A DNA stretch of 51,897 bases, from positions 1 to 51,897 of the forward strand of contig WRAW01000009.1 of the NCBI GenBank assembly GCA_009780015.1, in the 5' to 3' direction. Below, piece after piece: positions 8,665-21,033 of the stretch. The position numbers were made by a program, and so were the translations under genes. Under the pieces are notes generated by a model. The model did no database searches. It was not told the DNA's origin and saw only the letters and a list, made by a program, of their open reading frames with translations. This stretch comes from Defluviitaleaceae bacterium. GTDB lineage: Bacteria > Bacillota > Clostridia > Lachnospirales > WRAA01. Position 1 is the stretch's first letter; the number at the start of each line of letters is the position of its first letter.

Positions 8665-11124
8665 TCAAGATTCCTCGGCGTCATCTATTTCGATCTTCGC
8701 CATGCCAACGACTTTTACGCCGCTTTCCAGGTTAATCAGCTTTACGCCCTGGGCTACTCGGCCTGTAGTGGATATGTCGTCGATGCGCATACGAATTATG
8801 GTTCCTTCGGAGTTGATAAGGATGAGCTCGTCATTTTGACTGACCTTGCATACGCCGATGATCGCGCCGGTCTTTTCGGTAATTTTATAAATCTTTACGC
8901 CTTTCGCGCCGCGCTTATGCGGTGTGAATTCCTCGCATGGCGTACACTTGCCGAAGCCGGATTCGGTTACGAACAGCAGCTTGCTCTCGTTTTCAATTGT
9001 GTCGGCGGCTACAACCTCGTCGCGGGCGCCCAGACGAATTCCGATTACACCGGCGGCCTGGCGGCCCATCGAGCGTACGTCGGATTCTACGAAGCGCACA
9101 CCCTGGCCGTGCCTGGTAGCTATGAATATCTCTTGTTTGCCGTCTGTGCGTATTACGGAAACGAGCTCGTCGTCTTCCTTGAAATTGATAGCTAAAAGCC
9201 CCCGAGAATGCTTCTTCGCGAAACTATCCAACGGAGTCTTCTTGACGATACCTGCGCGGGTGACAAACATAACGTACTCGCCCAGACCGAATTCCTTAAC
9301 AGGCATCACGGCGGCGATTTTTTCGCGTTCGTAAAGGTTAAGCATATTTACGATTGCGCGCCCGCGCGCTGTGCGCCCCGCTTCCGGTATCTCGTAGGTC
9401 TTTGTCTGGAAGACACGGCCCATGTTGGTGAAATATAGGATATAGTCGTGCGTGCTGGCAATAAACAGGTCTTTCACAAAGTCCTCGTCGCGGACGTGCA
9501 TTCCTGTGATTCCCTTGCCGCCGCGGTTCTGCGACTTATATGTGTTAAGCGGGATACGCTTCACGTAGTCCATATAGCTGAATGTTATTACGGAGAGCTC
9601 GTCGTCAATCAGGTCTTCCAGATTTATCTCGCCGTCTTCATGGACGATAGCGGTACGCCGCTCGTCGGCGAACTTTGTGCGCAGTACGGCAAGTTCTTCG
9701 CGTATCTTGGCAAGCAGCAGATTTTGGTCATTCAGCAGCGCCGTCAGCTCTTCGATCAATGATTTTAGTTCGGCGTATTCGGCCAGAAGTTTGTCCTTCT
9801 CAAGTCCGGTAAGAGCGCGAAGGCGCATCTGGACGATAGCCTCCGCCTGTTCCTCTGAAAGCTCGAAGCGTTCGCGAAGGTTGTATTTGGCGGATGCCGT
9901 ATCGTCGGAAGCGCGGATAATGCGGATAACCTCGTCGATATTGTCCTGCGCGATAAGCAAGCCCTCGAGTATGTGCTGACGCCTCAGAGCTTTGTCCAGA
10001 TCGAAACGCGTACGGCGGGTCACTACGTCAACCTGATGGTCAAGGTAGTGCTCCAGCACTTGCTGAAGGTTTAGCAGTTCCGGCCGATTATTAACCAGAG
10101 CCAGCATTATGACACTGAAACTGTCCTGCAGCTCAGAATGCTTGTAGAGCTGGTTCAGCACAACATTGGCGTTGGCGTCTTTTTTGACATTGAAGACGAT
10201 CCGTACGCCTTTCCGGTTTGTTTCGTCCACGACATCGCTTAGACCTTCTACCTTCTTTTCGGCCACAAGTTCGCCTATTTTTTCCAGCAGGCGGCTCTTG
10301 TTGCACTGATACGGAACCTCGGTGACAATGATGCGTTCACGTCCGTTCGGCATCGTCTCGATCTCGGCATTGGCGCGGACTACTATGCGGCCGCGGCCGG
10401 TCTGGTATGCCTGGCGGATTCCGCTAGTTCCAAGTATTGTCGCTCCCGTGGGAAAGTCAGGCCCCTTCACGATGCTAAGAAGGTCTGAAATATCCGTCTC
10501 GTTGCCGTCAATACGGTTGTTGATTATGTGCAAGATAGCATCACAAACTTCGCCCAGATTGTGAGGCGGTATGTTGGTTGCCATTCCTACGGCTATGCCG
10601 GACGAACCGTTCACCAATATGTTGGGAAAACGCGAAGGCAGCACGGTGGGCTCGTTGGCGTCGTTCATGTAGTTTGGTGTGAAGTCTACCGTATCCTTGT
10701 CGATATCGGTCAGCATTTCCATTGAAAGCCGGCTTAGCCGGGCCTCTGTATATCTTTCCGCCGCCGCCGAAAATCCGTCCATCGAACCAAAGTTACCGTG
10801 GCCGTCAACAAGAGGGTAGCGCATTGAAAAATCCTGCGCCATACGTACCATAGCGTCGTATATCGAGGCGTTGCCGTGCGGGTGATACTTACCCATCGTA
10901 TCGCCGGTAATGCGCGCCGATTTCTTGTAAGGCTTGTTAGGCTCGAGCCCAAGTTCCGACATGCTGAACAATATGCGCCTCTGAACGGGCTTGAGACCAT
11001 CACGCACATCAGGCAGCGCCCGCGACACTATTACCGACATGGCGTACTCAATGTACGATTTCTTCATCTCCGTTTCCAGCGCGATAGGCTCAATTTTATC
11101 AAATAGTTTCTGCTGTTCTGACAT
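8665..11124 (-). CDS. gyrA: DNA gyrase subunit A
   Basis: GyrA cuts and rejoins DNA during ATP-driven negative supercoiling, in complex with GyrB. The 819-aa protein has the breakage-reunion domain with the catalytic tyrosine region ([15 protein letters not shown]) and a C-terminal beta-pinwheel with a GyrA box (QNRGGKG), which argues for gyrase rather than topoisomerase IV. The quinolone-determining region reads [15 protein letters not shown], where E. coli has HGDSAVYD: position 82 is Asn and position 83 is Ala, both unusual. The start is supported by GTAGGAG before ATG. It is separated from the rest of the replication operon by a palindromic element that lies just upstream. Confidence 0.96.
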   Translation of the reverse strand: MSEQQKLFDKIEPIALETEMKKSYIEYAMSVIVSRALPDVRDGLKPVQRRILFSMSELGLEPNKPYKKSARITGDTMGKYHPHGNASIYDAMVRMAQDFSMRYPLVDGHGNFGSMDGFSAAAERYTEARLSRLSMEMLTDIDKDTVDFTPNYMNDANEPTVLPSRFPNILVNGSSGIAVGMATNIPPHNLGEVCDAILHIINNRIDGNETDISDLLSIVKGPDFPTGATILGTSGIRQAYQTGRGRIVVRANAEIETMPNGRERIIVTEVPYQCNKSRLLEKIGELVAEKKVEGLSDVVDETNRKGVRIVFNVKKDANANVVLNQLYKHSELQDSFSVIMLALVNNRPELLNLQQVLEHYLDHQVDVVTRRTRFDLDKALRRQHILEGLLIAQDNIDEVIRIIRASDDTASAKYNLRERFELSEEQAEAIVQMRLRALTGLEKDKLLAEYAELKSLIEELTALLNDQNLLLAKIREELAVLRTKFADERRTAIVHEDGEINLEDLIDDELSVITFSYMDYVKRIPLNTYKSQNRGGKGITGMHVRDEDFVKDLFIASTHDYILYFTNMGRVFQTKTYEIPEAGRTARGRAIVNMLNLYEREKIAAVMPVKEFGLGEYVMFVTRAGIVKKTPLDSFAKKHSRGLLAINFKEDDELVSVIRTDGKQEIFIATRHGQGVRFVESDVRSMGRQAAGVIGIRLGARDEVVAADTIENESKLLFVTESGFGKCTPCEEFTPHKRGAKGVKIYKITEKTGAIIGVCKVSQNDELILINSEGTIIRMRIDDISTTGRVAQGVKLINLESGVKVVGMAKIEIDDAEES

Positions 11125-11154
11125 TATGTTCTCCTACAGTCCTATGTTTTATGG

Positions 11155-11317
11155 TATAGCTGATTGAGCCGAAAATGGTCTTGCATTTGCGAGGATTTTT
11201 GTCGCAAGGCAAGGAAACGACGCCGACGCGTGCCCATAGGCACGCTAGAAGGAGTTGACGCAGCATTGCGGCAAAAAGACCGCTAAGGCAAGACTGTTTT
11301 CGGCTCAATCAGCTATA
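11155..11317. repeat. Palindromic element A, 163 bp, in the gyrA leader
   Basis: Nearly perfect terminal inverted repeats of about 30 bp begin TATAGCTGATTGAGCCG and end with the complement. Inside is a second imperfect stem and a central hairpin GCGTGCC/GGCACGC (loop CATA). The interior carries the family motifs AAGGAGTTGACGC-like and ACGACGCC. TATA flanks both ends of the GCTGATTGAGCC repeat, a possible target duplication. It sits between the oxidoreductase-like gene and gyrA, 30 bases before the gyrA start, and its right end overlaps the stop codon of that upstream gene. No protein-coding capacity is credible. Confidence 0.85.
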
Positions 11318-11777
11318 AGTTCCTCTTGCCCGTAATGGACGACAGCGTTATCCTATATACCCTCATACGCGTCAAAGCTGCTGCGGAATCATATACAAAT
11401 CCATGATAGCCGCAATGGGAACATATCAAGTCAAGCCCCTTAACGGCTTCCTCTCCGTCGACCGCTTCCGCCTCGCCAAATCCTATAACGCTCTCATACA
11501 GGGTGGTAAGACCCCCTTTATCAGTTTCGGTATAACGGTGAAAAATTCCCGCTTCCACGCACACATTGCAGTTCCTGTCCAACAGCGTATGCTTGAAGCC
11601 TTCTTTCGCTCCATGAATATATATCACAACTTGCCCGTCGCGCTCCTCAAACCCGAAAGACAGCGGAACCACATAGGGGAACGAGTCACCGTTCATACCC
11701 AGCCTTATAGTGTCCGCGCGACGCAGCACGCCCATCATTTCTTCCCGATTCTTTATCCCTCTTTCCGATCGTCTCAT
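11313..11777 (-). CDS. Pyridoxamine 5'-phosphate oxidase-like flavin-binding protein
   Basis: A 154-aa protein of the PNPOx-like split-barrel superfamily, of the kind often annotated as NimA-like or 5-nitroimidazole reductase. Visible features are the N-terminal MRRSERGIKNREEMMGVLRRA, the strand FPYVVPLSFGFEERDGQVVIYIHGAKEG, and VCVEAGIF. Members bind FMN or haem, and the substrate cannot be read from sequence. The ATG overlaps the TGA of the preceding gene (ATGA), and AAGGAGAGG precedes it. The TAG stop falls inside the end of palindromic element A, so the last codons may have been changed by that insertion. It belongs to a three-gene insert between gyrB and gyrA. Confidence 0.85.
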   Translation of the reverse strand: MRRSERGIKNREEMMGVLRRADTIRLGMNGDSFPYVVPLSFGFEERDGQVVIYIHGAKEGFKHTLLDRNCNVCVEAGIFHRYTETDKGGLTTLYESVIGFGEAEAVDGEEAVKGLDLICSHCGYHGFVYDSAAALTRMRVYRITLSSITGKRNL

Positions 11778-11995
11778 GGCCGTACCTCTCCTTTATTCTT
11801 TAAATAGAAATTAACAAAGCTCTCAACTGTATAATCGGTTAAATCAGATATATCCTCCGAAACAAGCAGCCAGAAACACGAGGGTACCTCCCCTTGACGC
11901 AAATTCTTTTCGATGCACGGGTCACATCCCGACATGTGCCCGGCAGGATGGTGCGGGCAGTTAACAGCGGGGCATTTGCAGAAATGTTCACTCAT
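11774..11995 (-). CDS. Small Cys-rich protein, DUF6485-like
   Basis: A 73-aa protein with a Cys/His-rich N-terminus (HFCKCPAVNCPHHPAGHMSGCDPCI) that probably binds a metal, followed by a helical C-terminus. It resembles the short clostridial DUF6485 proteins, whose function is unknown. It lies 6 bases after the upstream gene and overlaps the next gene by 4 bases (ATGA), so the two are probably translated together. Confidence 0.7.
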   Translation of the reverse strand: MSEHFCKCPAVNCPHHPAGHMSGCDPCIEKNLRQGEVPSCFWLLVSEDISDLTDYTVESFVNFYLKNKGEVRP

Positions 11996-12001
11996 AAAGG
12001 A

Positions 12002-15008
<3,007 letters not shown>

Positions 15009-15012
<4 letters not shown>

Positions 15013-16112
15013 TGGGCGACAACCCCGCCTTCTATTTGAAATATTTTATAGCTCTGCCCTGATGACATTTTACGCACAACATCCTCAACCCCGGTACAGG
15101 TAATTATGGCCTGTGTTCCGCTAATGCTTTGCATAAGGCAAGTTTGGCGGACTTCGTCAAGCTCGGACAGCACATCGTCCAGAAGGAGGACAGGTGGTTC
15201 CCCCGCAAGCTTGGTCATAATCTCTATCTGAGCAAGTTTTGCCGAAAGGGACGCCGTGCGCTGCTGGCCCTGCGAACCATATATGCGAGCGTCGACACCG
15301 TTTATCGCAAAATACAGGTCATCCTTGTGTATTCCAACAGAGGTGGATCCCAGGGCAATATCACGCTCAAGAGACTGAGACAGCTTTCGAGGGAAGTCGT
15401 CCGGGCTGGTATTTGGCCTGTAAGCAATATTAAGCGACTCAGCGCCGCCGGTCAGCCGTGAATGTATATTCGCGGCCGCATTATTCAGTTCCTTTATGAA
15501 CACGCTTCGCTCGTGGTGAATCTTGGCTCCGTGTTCCGCAAGCTGCTCATCCCATATCGAGATAGTGTCTCGGAGCTGCCTTGCCGCAGTTCTGTCGCCG
15601 CGCAGACTTTTAAGCAGGCTGTTTCGCTGCTTTAACACGTAATGGTATGTTTGAAGATGGTATACGTAAACACGGCTTATCTGGCACATCTCCATGTCAA
15701 TAAAACGGCGGCGCTCGGCGGGCCCTTCCTTTATCAGCTGCAAATCCTCAGGCGTGAATATTACGCAAAGCAATATCCCAAACAAATCCGCAAGCTTGCG
15801 TATCGGTATGCCGTTTATAGCTATGCCCTTAGGACGGTCGGCACGAAGATGAATGTCGATCTGTGAAGGGTACACCACGATATCCTGATGTACCGTAAGC
15901 TGTACATAAGCCTCGCTTTCGCCAAAGCGCACAAGTTCGCGGTCATGCTTGGAGCGCTTGGAGCGTCCGCTGGCGCATAGATATATCGACTCCAGCAGGT
16001 TCGTTTTGCCCTGCGCGTTTCTCCCGGCAAAAATATTTAATCCGAGAGAAAGATTAAGCTGCTGATGAACCAGATTCCTGTAATTTTGTAGGCGTATCTT
16101 TGTCACATGCAT
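15009..16112 (-). CDS. recF: DNA replication and repair protein RecF
   Basis: An SMC-like ATPase that loads RecA at gaps with RecOR. It has the Walker A motif GRNAQGKTNLLESIY, the ABC signature region (YGSQGQQRTASLSAKLAQIE) and Walker B (PPVLLLDDVLSELD). I chose ATG 16112, giving MHVTKIRLQNYRNL, the normal RecF beginning. A longer frame from TTG 16151 overlaps dnaN and adds 13 atypical residues. The length is then 367 aa. No yaaA-like S4 gene lies between dnaN and recF, unlike Bacillus. Confidence 0.94.
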
Positions 16113-16122
16113 TGGCGCGAGG

Positions 16123-17256
16123 TCAACTCTCCAGGCGAAGCGGCAGAACAAGGTGCTTACCGTTAGATTCGCCGGCGGCCCTGATAATACATGGGCTTAG
16201 CGGCGAGTTAAACGAGAGCGTAATAAACTCGGCGTCAATAGCCTTCAGGGCATCTATAAGGTAGCGAGGATTGAAGCCTATCTGCAATGGGCTCCCGTCC
16301 ATATCGATATCCAGCTCTTCATTAACGGTTCCTATCTGAGCGATAGACGCTATGCGTATGGTATCTTCGCTGATATCAAGGCGCACCGGGCTCTTGCGGG
16401 TCTCCTTGATTGCTATAAGGGCGGCTCGTTCAAGACATGCCAGAAGTGATAGACGGTCGCACGTCATCAAGGTAGATTGTTCTACGTTGAATATCTGCTT
16501 ATAGTCAATGAAATCGCCTTCAAGAAGCCTTGTTACAAGAGTCGCGCCCTGCAACTGGAAAAGGGCGTGCTTATCTGTGGCGTGGAATGATATATATTCA
16601 TCATCAGCGCTCGATAGTTTCAGTATTTCGGACAGGGCTCGAGCAGGAACAACTATCTTTAGCTCGGATTGGCCCGAGGGTTCGGGGAGACTTGAGGCGG
16701 CGTAAGCCATCCTTACGCCGTCCAGCGCGACAATACTCATAACCCCGGTGTCCTCCGCCGGATGATGTTCAATGAGCGCGCCGGTAAGAACGGGCTTTAC
16801 GTTATCCTGAGCCGCGCAGTAAATTGTCTGGCGCAGCATATTACGAAACGTAATTGAATTGAGGCGGTACACCTGGCTTTGTTCCACGAAGGGCAGTGTA
16901 GGATATTCGTCAGGGTTTAGGCCAAGCAGCTTGAATTCTGATTTATCGCACTCTATCTTTATCAGATTACCCGGCTCGACGCTGATGACGGATATCTTGT
17001 CGGGATTTAAGCGGCGCACTATATCGCTTAACATACGCCCGTCTATAACCGCGCGTCCCTCTTCAACAATTTCCGCTCCTATTATTGGGTCGGTCTCTAT
17101 TGACATCTCCAGGTTGGACGCAAACAAGCGAAGACAGCCGTCTTCCGCGGTAATAAGTACACATTCCAGAATTTCCATAGTAGTTCGCGACGATATGGCC
17201 CTTATGGCTATGTTGATATTATCCGTCAGCAGTTGGTTTAAACATTTTATTTTCAT
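16123..17256 (-). CDS. dnaN: DNA polymerase III beta sliding clamp
   Basis: The 377-aa sliding clamp has three repeated clamp domains: it begins MKIKCLNQLLTDNINIAIRAIS, includes LLGLNPDEYPTLPFVE, and ends GKHLVLPLRLES, with the usual hydrophobic C-terminal pocket region. It tethers polymerase III and many repair enzymes to DNA. It is the second gene after dnaA, across an intergenic region that holds the replication origin. Confidence 0.95.
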   Translation of the reverse strand: MKIKCLNQLLTDNINIAIRAISSRTTMEILECVLITAEDGCLRLFASNLEMSIETDPIIGAEIVEEGRAVIDGRMLSDIVRRLNPDKISVISVEPGNLIKIECDKSEFKLLGLNPDEYPTLPFVEQSQVYRLNSITFRNMLRQTIYCAAQDNVKPVLTGALIEHHPAEDTGVMSIVALDGVRMAYAASSLPEPSGQSELKIVVPARALSEILKLSSADDEYISFHATDKHALFQLQGATLVTRLLEGDFIDYKQIFNVEQSTLMTCDRLSLLACLERAALIAIKETRKSPVRLDISEDTIRIASIAQIGTVNEELDIDMDGSPLQIGFNPRYLIDALKAIDAEFITLSFNSPLSPCIIRAAGESNGKHLVLPLRLES

Positions 17257-17299
17257 ATTTCGTCCCCCATGATGTTGCTGCTATCGCAACCCGAATACT

Positions 17300-17545
17300 C
17301 AACGGCATATGTAGTTACTGTATATCTATTTTTTTAGAAGAAGAAGTAGTAGGTGCGTGGATAGTTGGCATAACACTTGTAAGCTTGGTATTCAAGGCAT
17401 CTTTTAACGACGATTAACCTGTTGACAGTCCGTGGACAACCTCTATGTTATAAAGTCTATCCACAGACGCTAGAAATTATTAACAATCGTACATATTAGT
17501 CAACATACTATCCCCATACTTATCAACAATCTGTGGATATGTCGT
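17300..17545 (-). other. Chromosomal replication origin oriC
   Basis: The dnaA-dnaN gap has the parts of a Bacillus-type unwinding origin. DnaA-box-like 9-mers (consensus TTATCCACA) are at 17532-17540 (minus, ATATCCACA), 17520-17528 (plus, TTATCAACA), 17457-17465 (plus, CTATCCACA), 17431-17439 (minus, TTGTCCACG) and 17356-17364 (minus, CTATCCACG). Next to the last box is a DnaA-trio array, TAGAAGAAGAAGTAGTAG (17335-17352), with T-rich/A-rich DNA beyond it (about 17300-17334). The order from dnaA (boxes, trio, AT-rich stretch, dnaN) and the trio strand are the same as in B. subtilis. The boxes are imperfect, which is common. Confidence 0.85.
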
Positions 17546-17550
17546 CGGCT

Positions 17551-18894
17551 TTACCCCTTTACTCTATTTTCGAGATCAAAGAGAACATTTCTGAGATTAA
17601 CGTCATGTTCGGCGTCGAATCCTATCTTTTCATAACCGTGTATGATAGTCGAATGATCCTTTCCGAATGCTTTTCCGATTTTTGTGCTGGATTTATCGAG
17701 CATTTTTCGGCATAGGTACATCGCTATCTGTCGTGGATAGGCTACGTTTTGTGTGCGCCGGCGTCCCTTGATGTCCGCCAGTGTCAATGAGTAATAGTCC
17801 GCAACCGTTTTCTGGATCAGTTCCATGGTGACCTCTCGCTTGGCGCTTTCCCCCATGATTTCTTGTACGACAAGCTCTACGTTTTCGATTGTAACTTCTT
17901 GCTCGGACAGCTTTGCCATAGCGGATATCTTGTTCAGTGCGCCTTCAAGGTCTCGTACATTGGATACTATATTCCTGGCTAGATACTGTGTAATGTCCGC
18001 GGGAAGCTGTAAATTTTCATCGTCGGCTTTTTTTTCAAGTATTGCGGTACGCGTCTCAAAATCGGGGAGAGTTATGTCTGCTATCAATCCCCAGCCAAAA
18101 CGTGAGCGCAGACGCTCTTCAAGGGTTTCGAGCTTCTTTGGAGGCTGGTCGCTTGTTATGACTATCTGCTTTCCGGCATTGTGCAGCGTATTGAAGGTGT
18201 GAAAAAATTCCTCCTGAGTGCTCTCCTTTTCCGATATAAACTGTATGTCGTCGATCAGCAGCACGTCGACTCCACGGTACTTGTTGCGAAATTCTAAGTT
18301 TTTACGCTCCTTGATTGCCTTTATCAGCTCGTTTGTGAAATCTTCGCTGCTGACATACAGTACCTTGGCTTCGCGGTTGTTTTCTATAATGTAGTTACCT
18401 ACAGATTGCATGAGATGTGTCTTGCCAAGACCCACCCCGCCGTATATAAACAGCGGATTGTACGAGCTCTGTCCGGGGCCTTCCGCCACAGCTACTGCCG
18501 CGGCATATGCGAAGTCTGTGGTTTTGCCTTTTACAAATGACTCAAATACATATCGCGGTTTAAGGTTTGATCTGTTAAGACGCTCGTGCATATTATCATA
18601 TTCTTGGTCTGAGTTCTTTCCAAGGTTCTGAGTTGAAGTTATTTTTACTATGAAGTCTTTGTTCGTAACATTCCGCACGGCTCCGGTGATATCTTTGAGA
18701 TATCTTTGTTCAATAGTTGATTTGAACATATCCCGGTCGGTTTGAACGATGTAAATCGCGTCGTCATAATATACAGGCTCAAGAGTTTTTATCCATGTTT
18801 CAAAAATAACATCGGTGTACAATCGTTTAAGAAGCAGAAGCGCCTTGGCCCAGGACTCGTCCAAAAACTTGTAGTCTTCTACGTTGCCTGTCAT
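17551..18894 (-). CDS. dnaA: Chromosomal replication initiator DnaA
   Basis: An AAA+ initiator that binds DnaA boxes and opens the origin. The 447-aa protein has domain I (SWAKALLLLKRLYTDVIFET), a short linker, an AAA+ core with Walker A GGVGLGKTHLMQS and Walker B VLLIDDIQF, and a C-terminal helix-turn-helix signature FGKDHSTIIHGYEKI (Lys where GRDHST is usual). AGGAGG lies eight bases before the ATG. The gene starts the leftward replication operon and is divergent from an Lrp-type regulator rather than from rpmH. Confidence 0.97.
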   Translation of the reverse strand: MTGNVEDYKFLDESWAKALLLLKRLYTDVIFETWIKTLEPVYYDDAIYIVQTDRDMFKSTIEQRYLKDITGAVRNVTNKDFIVKITSTQNLGKNSDQEYDNMHERLNRSNLKPRYVFESFVKGKTTDFAYAAAVAVAEGPGQSSYNPLFIYGGVGLGKTHLMQSVGNYIIENNREAKVLYVSSEDFTNELIKAIKERKNLEFRNKYRGVDVLLIDDIQFISEKESTQEEFFHTFNTLHNAGKQIVITSDQPPKKLETLEERLRSRFGWGLIADITLPDFETRTAILEKKADDENLQLPADITQYLARNIVSNVRDLEGALNKISAMAKLSEQEVTIENVELVVQEIMGESAKREVTMELIQKTVADYYSLTLADIKGRRRTQNVAYPRQIAMYLCRKMLDKSSTKIGKAFGKDHSTIIHGYEKIGFDAEHDVNLRNVLFDLENRVKG

Positions 18895-18971
18895 TGCGAG
18901 ATCCTCCTAGAAACTAACAATCTGGAAATAACAAACCCGGACGCAGGCACGCGCCGTTGGTTTCTCTACCC

Positions 18972-19000
18972 ATTATAACAGCCCTTGTGTTAAAACGCAA
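18972..19000 (-). promoter_or_regulatory. dnaA promoter
   Basis: On the minus strand TTGCGT (19000-18995) and a perfect TATAAT (18977-18972) are separated by 17 bases, about 78 bases before the dnaA ATG. Confidence 0.75.
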
Positions 19001-19267
19001 GAGCTGCCTGTTATACGTAAATCCATAGTGAAGAATATTTTGTAAAAATAGAATTTATTTCATAATTAACAATCCTCCTGTCACCTCTGATTTACGATGA
19101 TTATATCATGGATAAAACAACAAGCCAATGGTTATTTTAGATATACTTTAAAATCCCATATTTGAAACCGACTTTACATTACTTGTAATAATGAAGTCAG
19201 ATATTTAGTAATTTATTACAATTTATCTTACAGGAAATTCATCAAATCTCACAAAATAAAAAAAACG
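19001..19267. other. AT-rich spacer between dnaA and the Lrp-type gene
   Basis: A stretch of about 270 bases between the divergent dnaA and lrp promoters, strongly AT-rich. I see no open frame, no clear DnaA-box cluster and no structured RNA here. It could hold part of a bipartite origin, but the sequence does not show it. Confidence 0.5.
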
Positions 19268-19296
19268 CTTGATTAGTCAAATCAAATTTGGTATAA
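19268..19296 (+). promoter_or_regulatory. Promoter of the Lrp-type regulator with operator-like palindrome
   Basis: TTGATT (19268-19273), 17 bases, TATAAT (19291-19296). The -35 is also the left half of the inverted repeat TTGATT-AGTCA-AATCAA, placed where a regulator would block RNA polymerase. Lrp/AsnC proteins often repress their own gene, so autoregulation is a reasonable inference. Confidence 0.7.
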
Positions 19297-19364
19297 TACA
19301 ATAATTCAAAAATTTTATTTCACAATTTGCCCAAGTTTTTGAATTTAATTTCAAAGGAGAGAAA

Positions 19365-19847
19365 ATGGCTAGAGAATTTTTATCTGACCTGGACAAACAA
19401 ATTATCTCGATTTTGATAGAAGACGCTTCGATAACCAATCTTGAGCTTTCAAAAAGAGTTGGTATATCTCCGTCGACGTGTCTGACAAGAACAAACCGGC
19501 TCAAGGAAGATGGCGTTATTAAACAAATTGTAGCAGTCATCGATGAAGAAGCTGTCGGCATGGAGTTTATGGCTTTTACGGAAGTAACCCTCACTCCGCC
19601 TACCCGTAAAACCGCCGAAAAGTTTGTAAAGCACATCAATCCCCTTTCCAATGTTCTTGAGTGCTATAATATTTCGGGAGACAGCGATTTTTTGCTTAAA
19701 GTAGTGGCGAAGAACGCTTCGGAGTTTAGAAATTTTGTGCTTGACGAGTTGATGAGTTTAGAGGGGATAGGAAAGATCAGTACAAGCGTGGTTTTGTGTG
19801 TGGAGAAGTGCAAATTTTCGTTTTCAGAGTTTAAAAAGGATACATAG
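19365..19847 (+). CDS. Lrp/AsnC family transcriptional regulator
   Basis: A 160-aa regulator with an N-terminal winged helix-turn-helix (LDKQIISILIEDASITNLEL, then SKRVGISPSTCLTRTNRLKE) and a C-terminal RAM ligand-binding domain (VIDEEAVGMEFMAFTEVTL, then NISGDSDFLLKVVAKNASEF). Such proteins sense amino acids or their products. It is the first gene of the plus-strand locus and probably controls the genes that follow, which include an amino-keto acid thiolase and a transporter. The ATG has AAAGGAGAG before it. Confidence 0.93.
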   Translation: MAREFLSDLDKQIISILIEDASITNLELSKRVGISPSTCLTRTNRLKEDGVIKQIVAVIDEEAVGMEFMAFTEVTLTPPTRKTAEKFVKHINPLSNVLECYNISGDSDFLLKVVAKNASEFRNFVLDELMSLEGIGKISTSVVLCVEKCKFSFSEFKKDT

Positions 19848-19992
19848 AGCATAACAGTTATATAATAAAGGTGGGTGGACAGATGAATAATATAATGATA
19901 AGGAGGGGTGCCGGATAGAAGGAATAGTAGAAAAATATTTAATAAAGCGGCATGGTAATAAAAATTAAGAAATCAGTATAAGGAGGAAAACA

Positions 19993-20970
19993 ATGGCAAA
20001 GTACAAGGTATATTTAACGGACAGCATATTTCCGGATCAGGAGCTTGAAAAGAAAGCGTTAGCGGCAATAGATGCGGAGATTATTTATGCGAGCAAGAAG
20101 GATACCGAAACGTTTATCAGGGAAGGATCGGACTGTGACGCGGTATTGGTGGTGTATGCGGAAGTAGAGAGAGCTTTTATCGAGTCAATGAGCAAGTGCA
20201 AAATAATTGTACGTACCGGGATAGGGTACAACAATATTGATGTAAACGCGGCAAGTGAGAGAGGCATATTTGTTGCAAATATACCCGACTATTGCTTTGG
20301 AGAAGTAGCGGATCACGCTATGGCTCTGCTGCTATCCTGCCTGCGCAAGATAGTACCTTATAACAATCAGGTTAGATCCGGGGTATGGAATATGAACAAC
20401 GGACGCCCTATTCCAAGGATAGCCAGTCTAGTTTTTGGCTCGTATGGTTTTGGAAATATTGCACAAGCTACATGTGCGAGGGCGAAGGCATTTGAAATGG
20501 ACGTTGTTGCATTTGACCCGTATATACCGGACAGCGTATTTGAAAAATCCGGTGTGCGCCGCGCAACGGACTGGGAAAGTTTCCTGCGTGAAATTGACGT
20601 GCTTTCGGTTCACGCGCCGCTGACCGACGAAACCCGCGGTGTAATCAATAAGGACGTTTTCAAGCACATGAAGAAAACATCCTGCCTTATAAACACAGCC
20701 CGCGGGCCGCTGGTTAATGAAGACGACCTTTACGATGCGCTTGTGTCAGGTGAAATAGCAATGGCAGGTCTGGACGTACTTATAAAAGAACCGCCCAACC
20801 CTGATCTGAAACTCTTGCAGCTTGAGAACGCAATAGTTACGCCGCACGCGTCATTCTATTCCGACGAAGCGGAAATAGAGCTGCGCGAGAAAGCTGTTAA
20901 CCAAATCATTCTTACATTGACCGAAGGAGCGCCTAAGTACTGCGTGAATAAAAAGCAGCTGGGTGTCTAG
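19993..20970 (+). CDS. D-2-hydroxyacid dehydrogenase (SerA/CtBP-like)
   Basis: A 325-aa NAD-dependent 2-hydroxyacid dehydrogenase. The nucleotide-binding loop is GSYGFGNIA instead of the common GxGxxG form. The catalytic Arg (INTARGPLVNEDDL), Glu (AGLDVLIKEPP) and His (VTPHASFYSDEA) are all in place. It lacks the ACT domain of many SerA proteins, and its length and motifs are closest to the C-terminal-binding-protein-like branch, whose substrates vary. AAGGAGG lies before the ATG. It probably interconverts a 2-hydroxy and a 2-keto acid in the pathway encoded by this locus. Confidence 0.88.
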   Translation: MAKYKVYLTDSIFPDQELEKKALAAIDAEIIYASKKDTETFIREGSDCDAVLVVYAEVERAFIESMSKCKIIVRTGIGYNNIDVNAASERGIFVANIPDYCFGEVADHAMALLLSCLRKIVPYNNQVRSGVWNMNNGRPIPRIASLVFGSYGFGNIAQATCARAKAFEMDVVAFDPYIPDSVFEKSGVRRATDWESFLREIDVLSVHAPLTDETRGVINKDVFKHMKKTSCLINTARGPLVNEDDLYDALVSGEIAMAGLDVLIKEPPNPDLKLLQLENAIVTPHASFYSDEAEIELREKAVNQIILTLTEGAPKYCVNKKQLGV

Positions 20971-21033
20971 GCCGGATTATCATGTATAATAAGTTCCCTA
21001 TTGTCTAAATAATATATATAAAGGAGAATTTAA

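Noticed and set aside
11099-11308. 69-codon minus-strand frame before gyrA
   Set aside because: It lies almost entirely in palindromic element A and has no recognisable protein character.
19883-19918. 11-codon frame between the Lrp gene and the dehydrogenase
   Set aside because: Too short; only weak RBS and no regulated-codon run that would suggest an attenuation leader.
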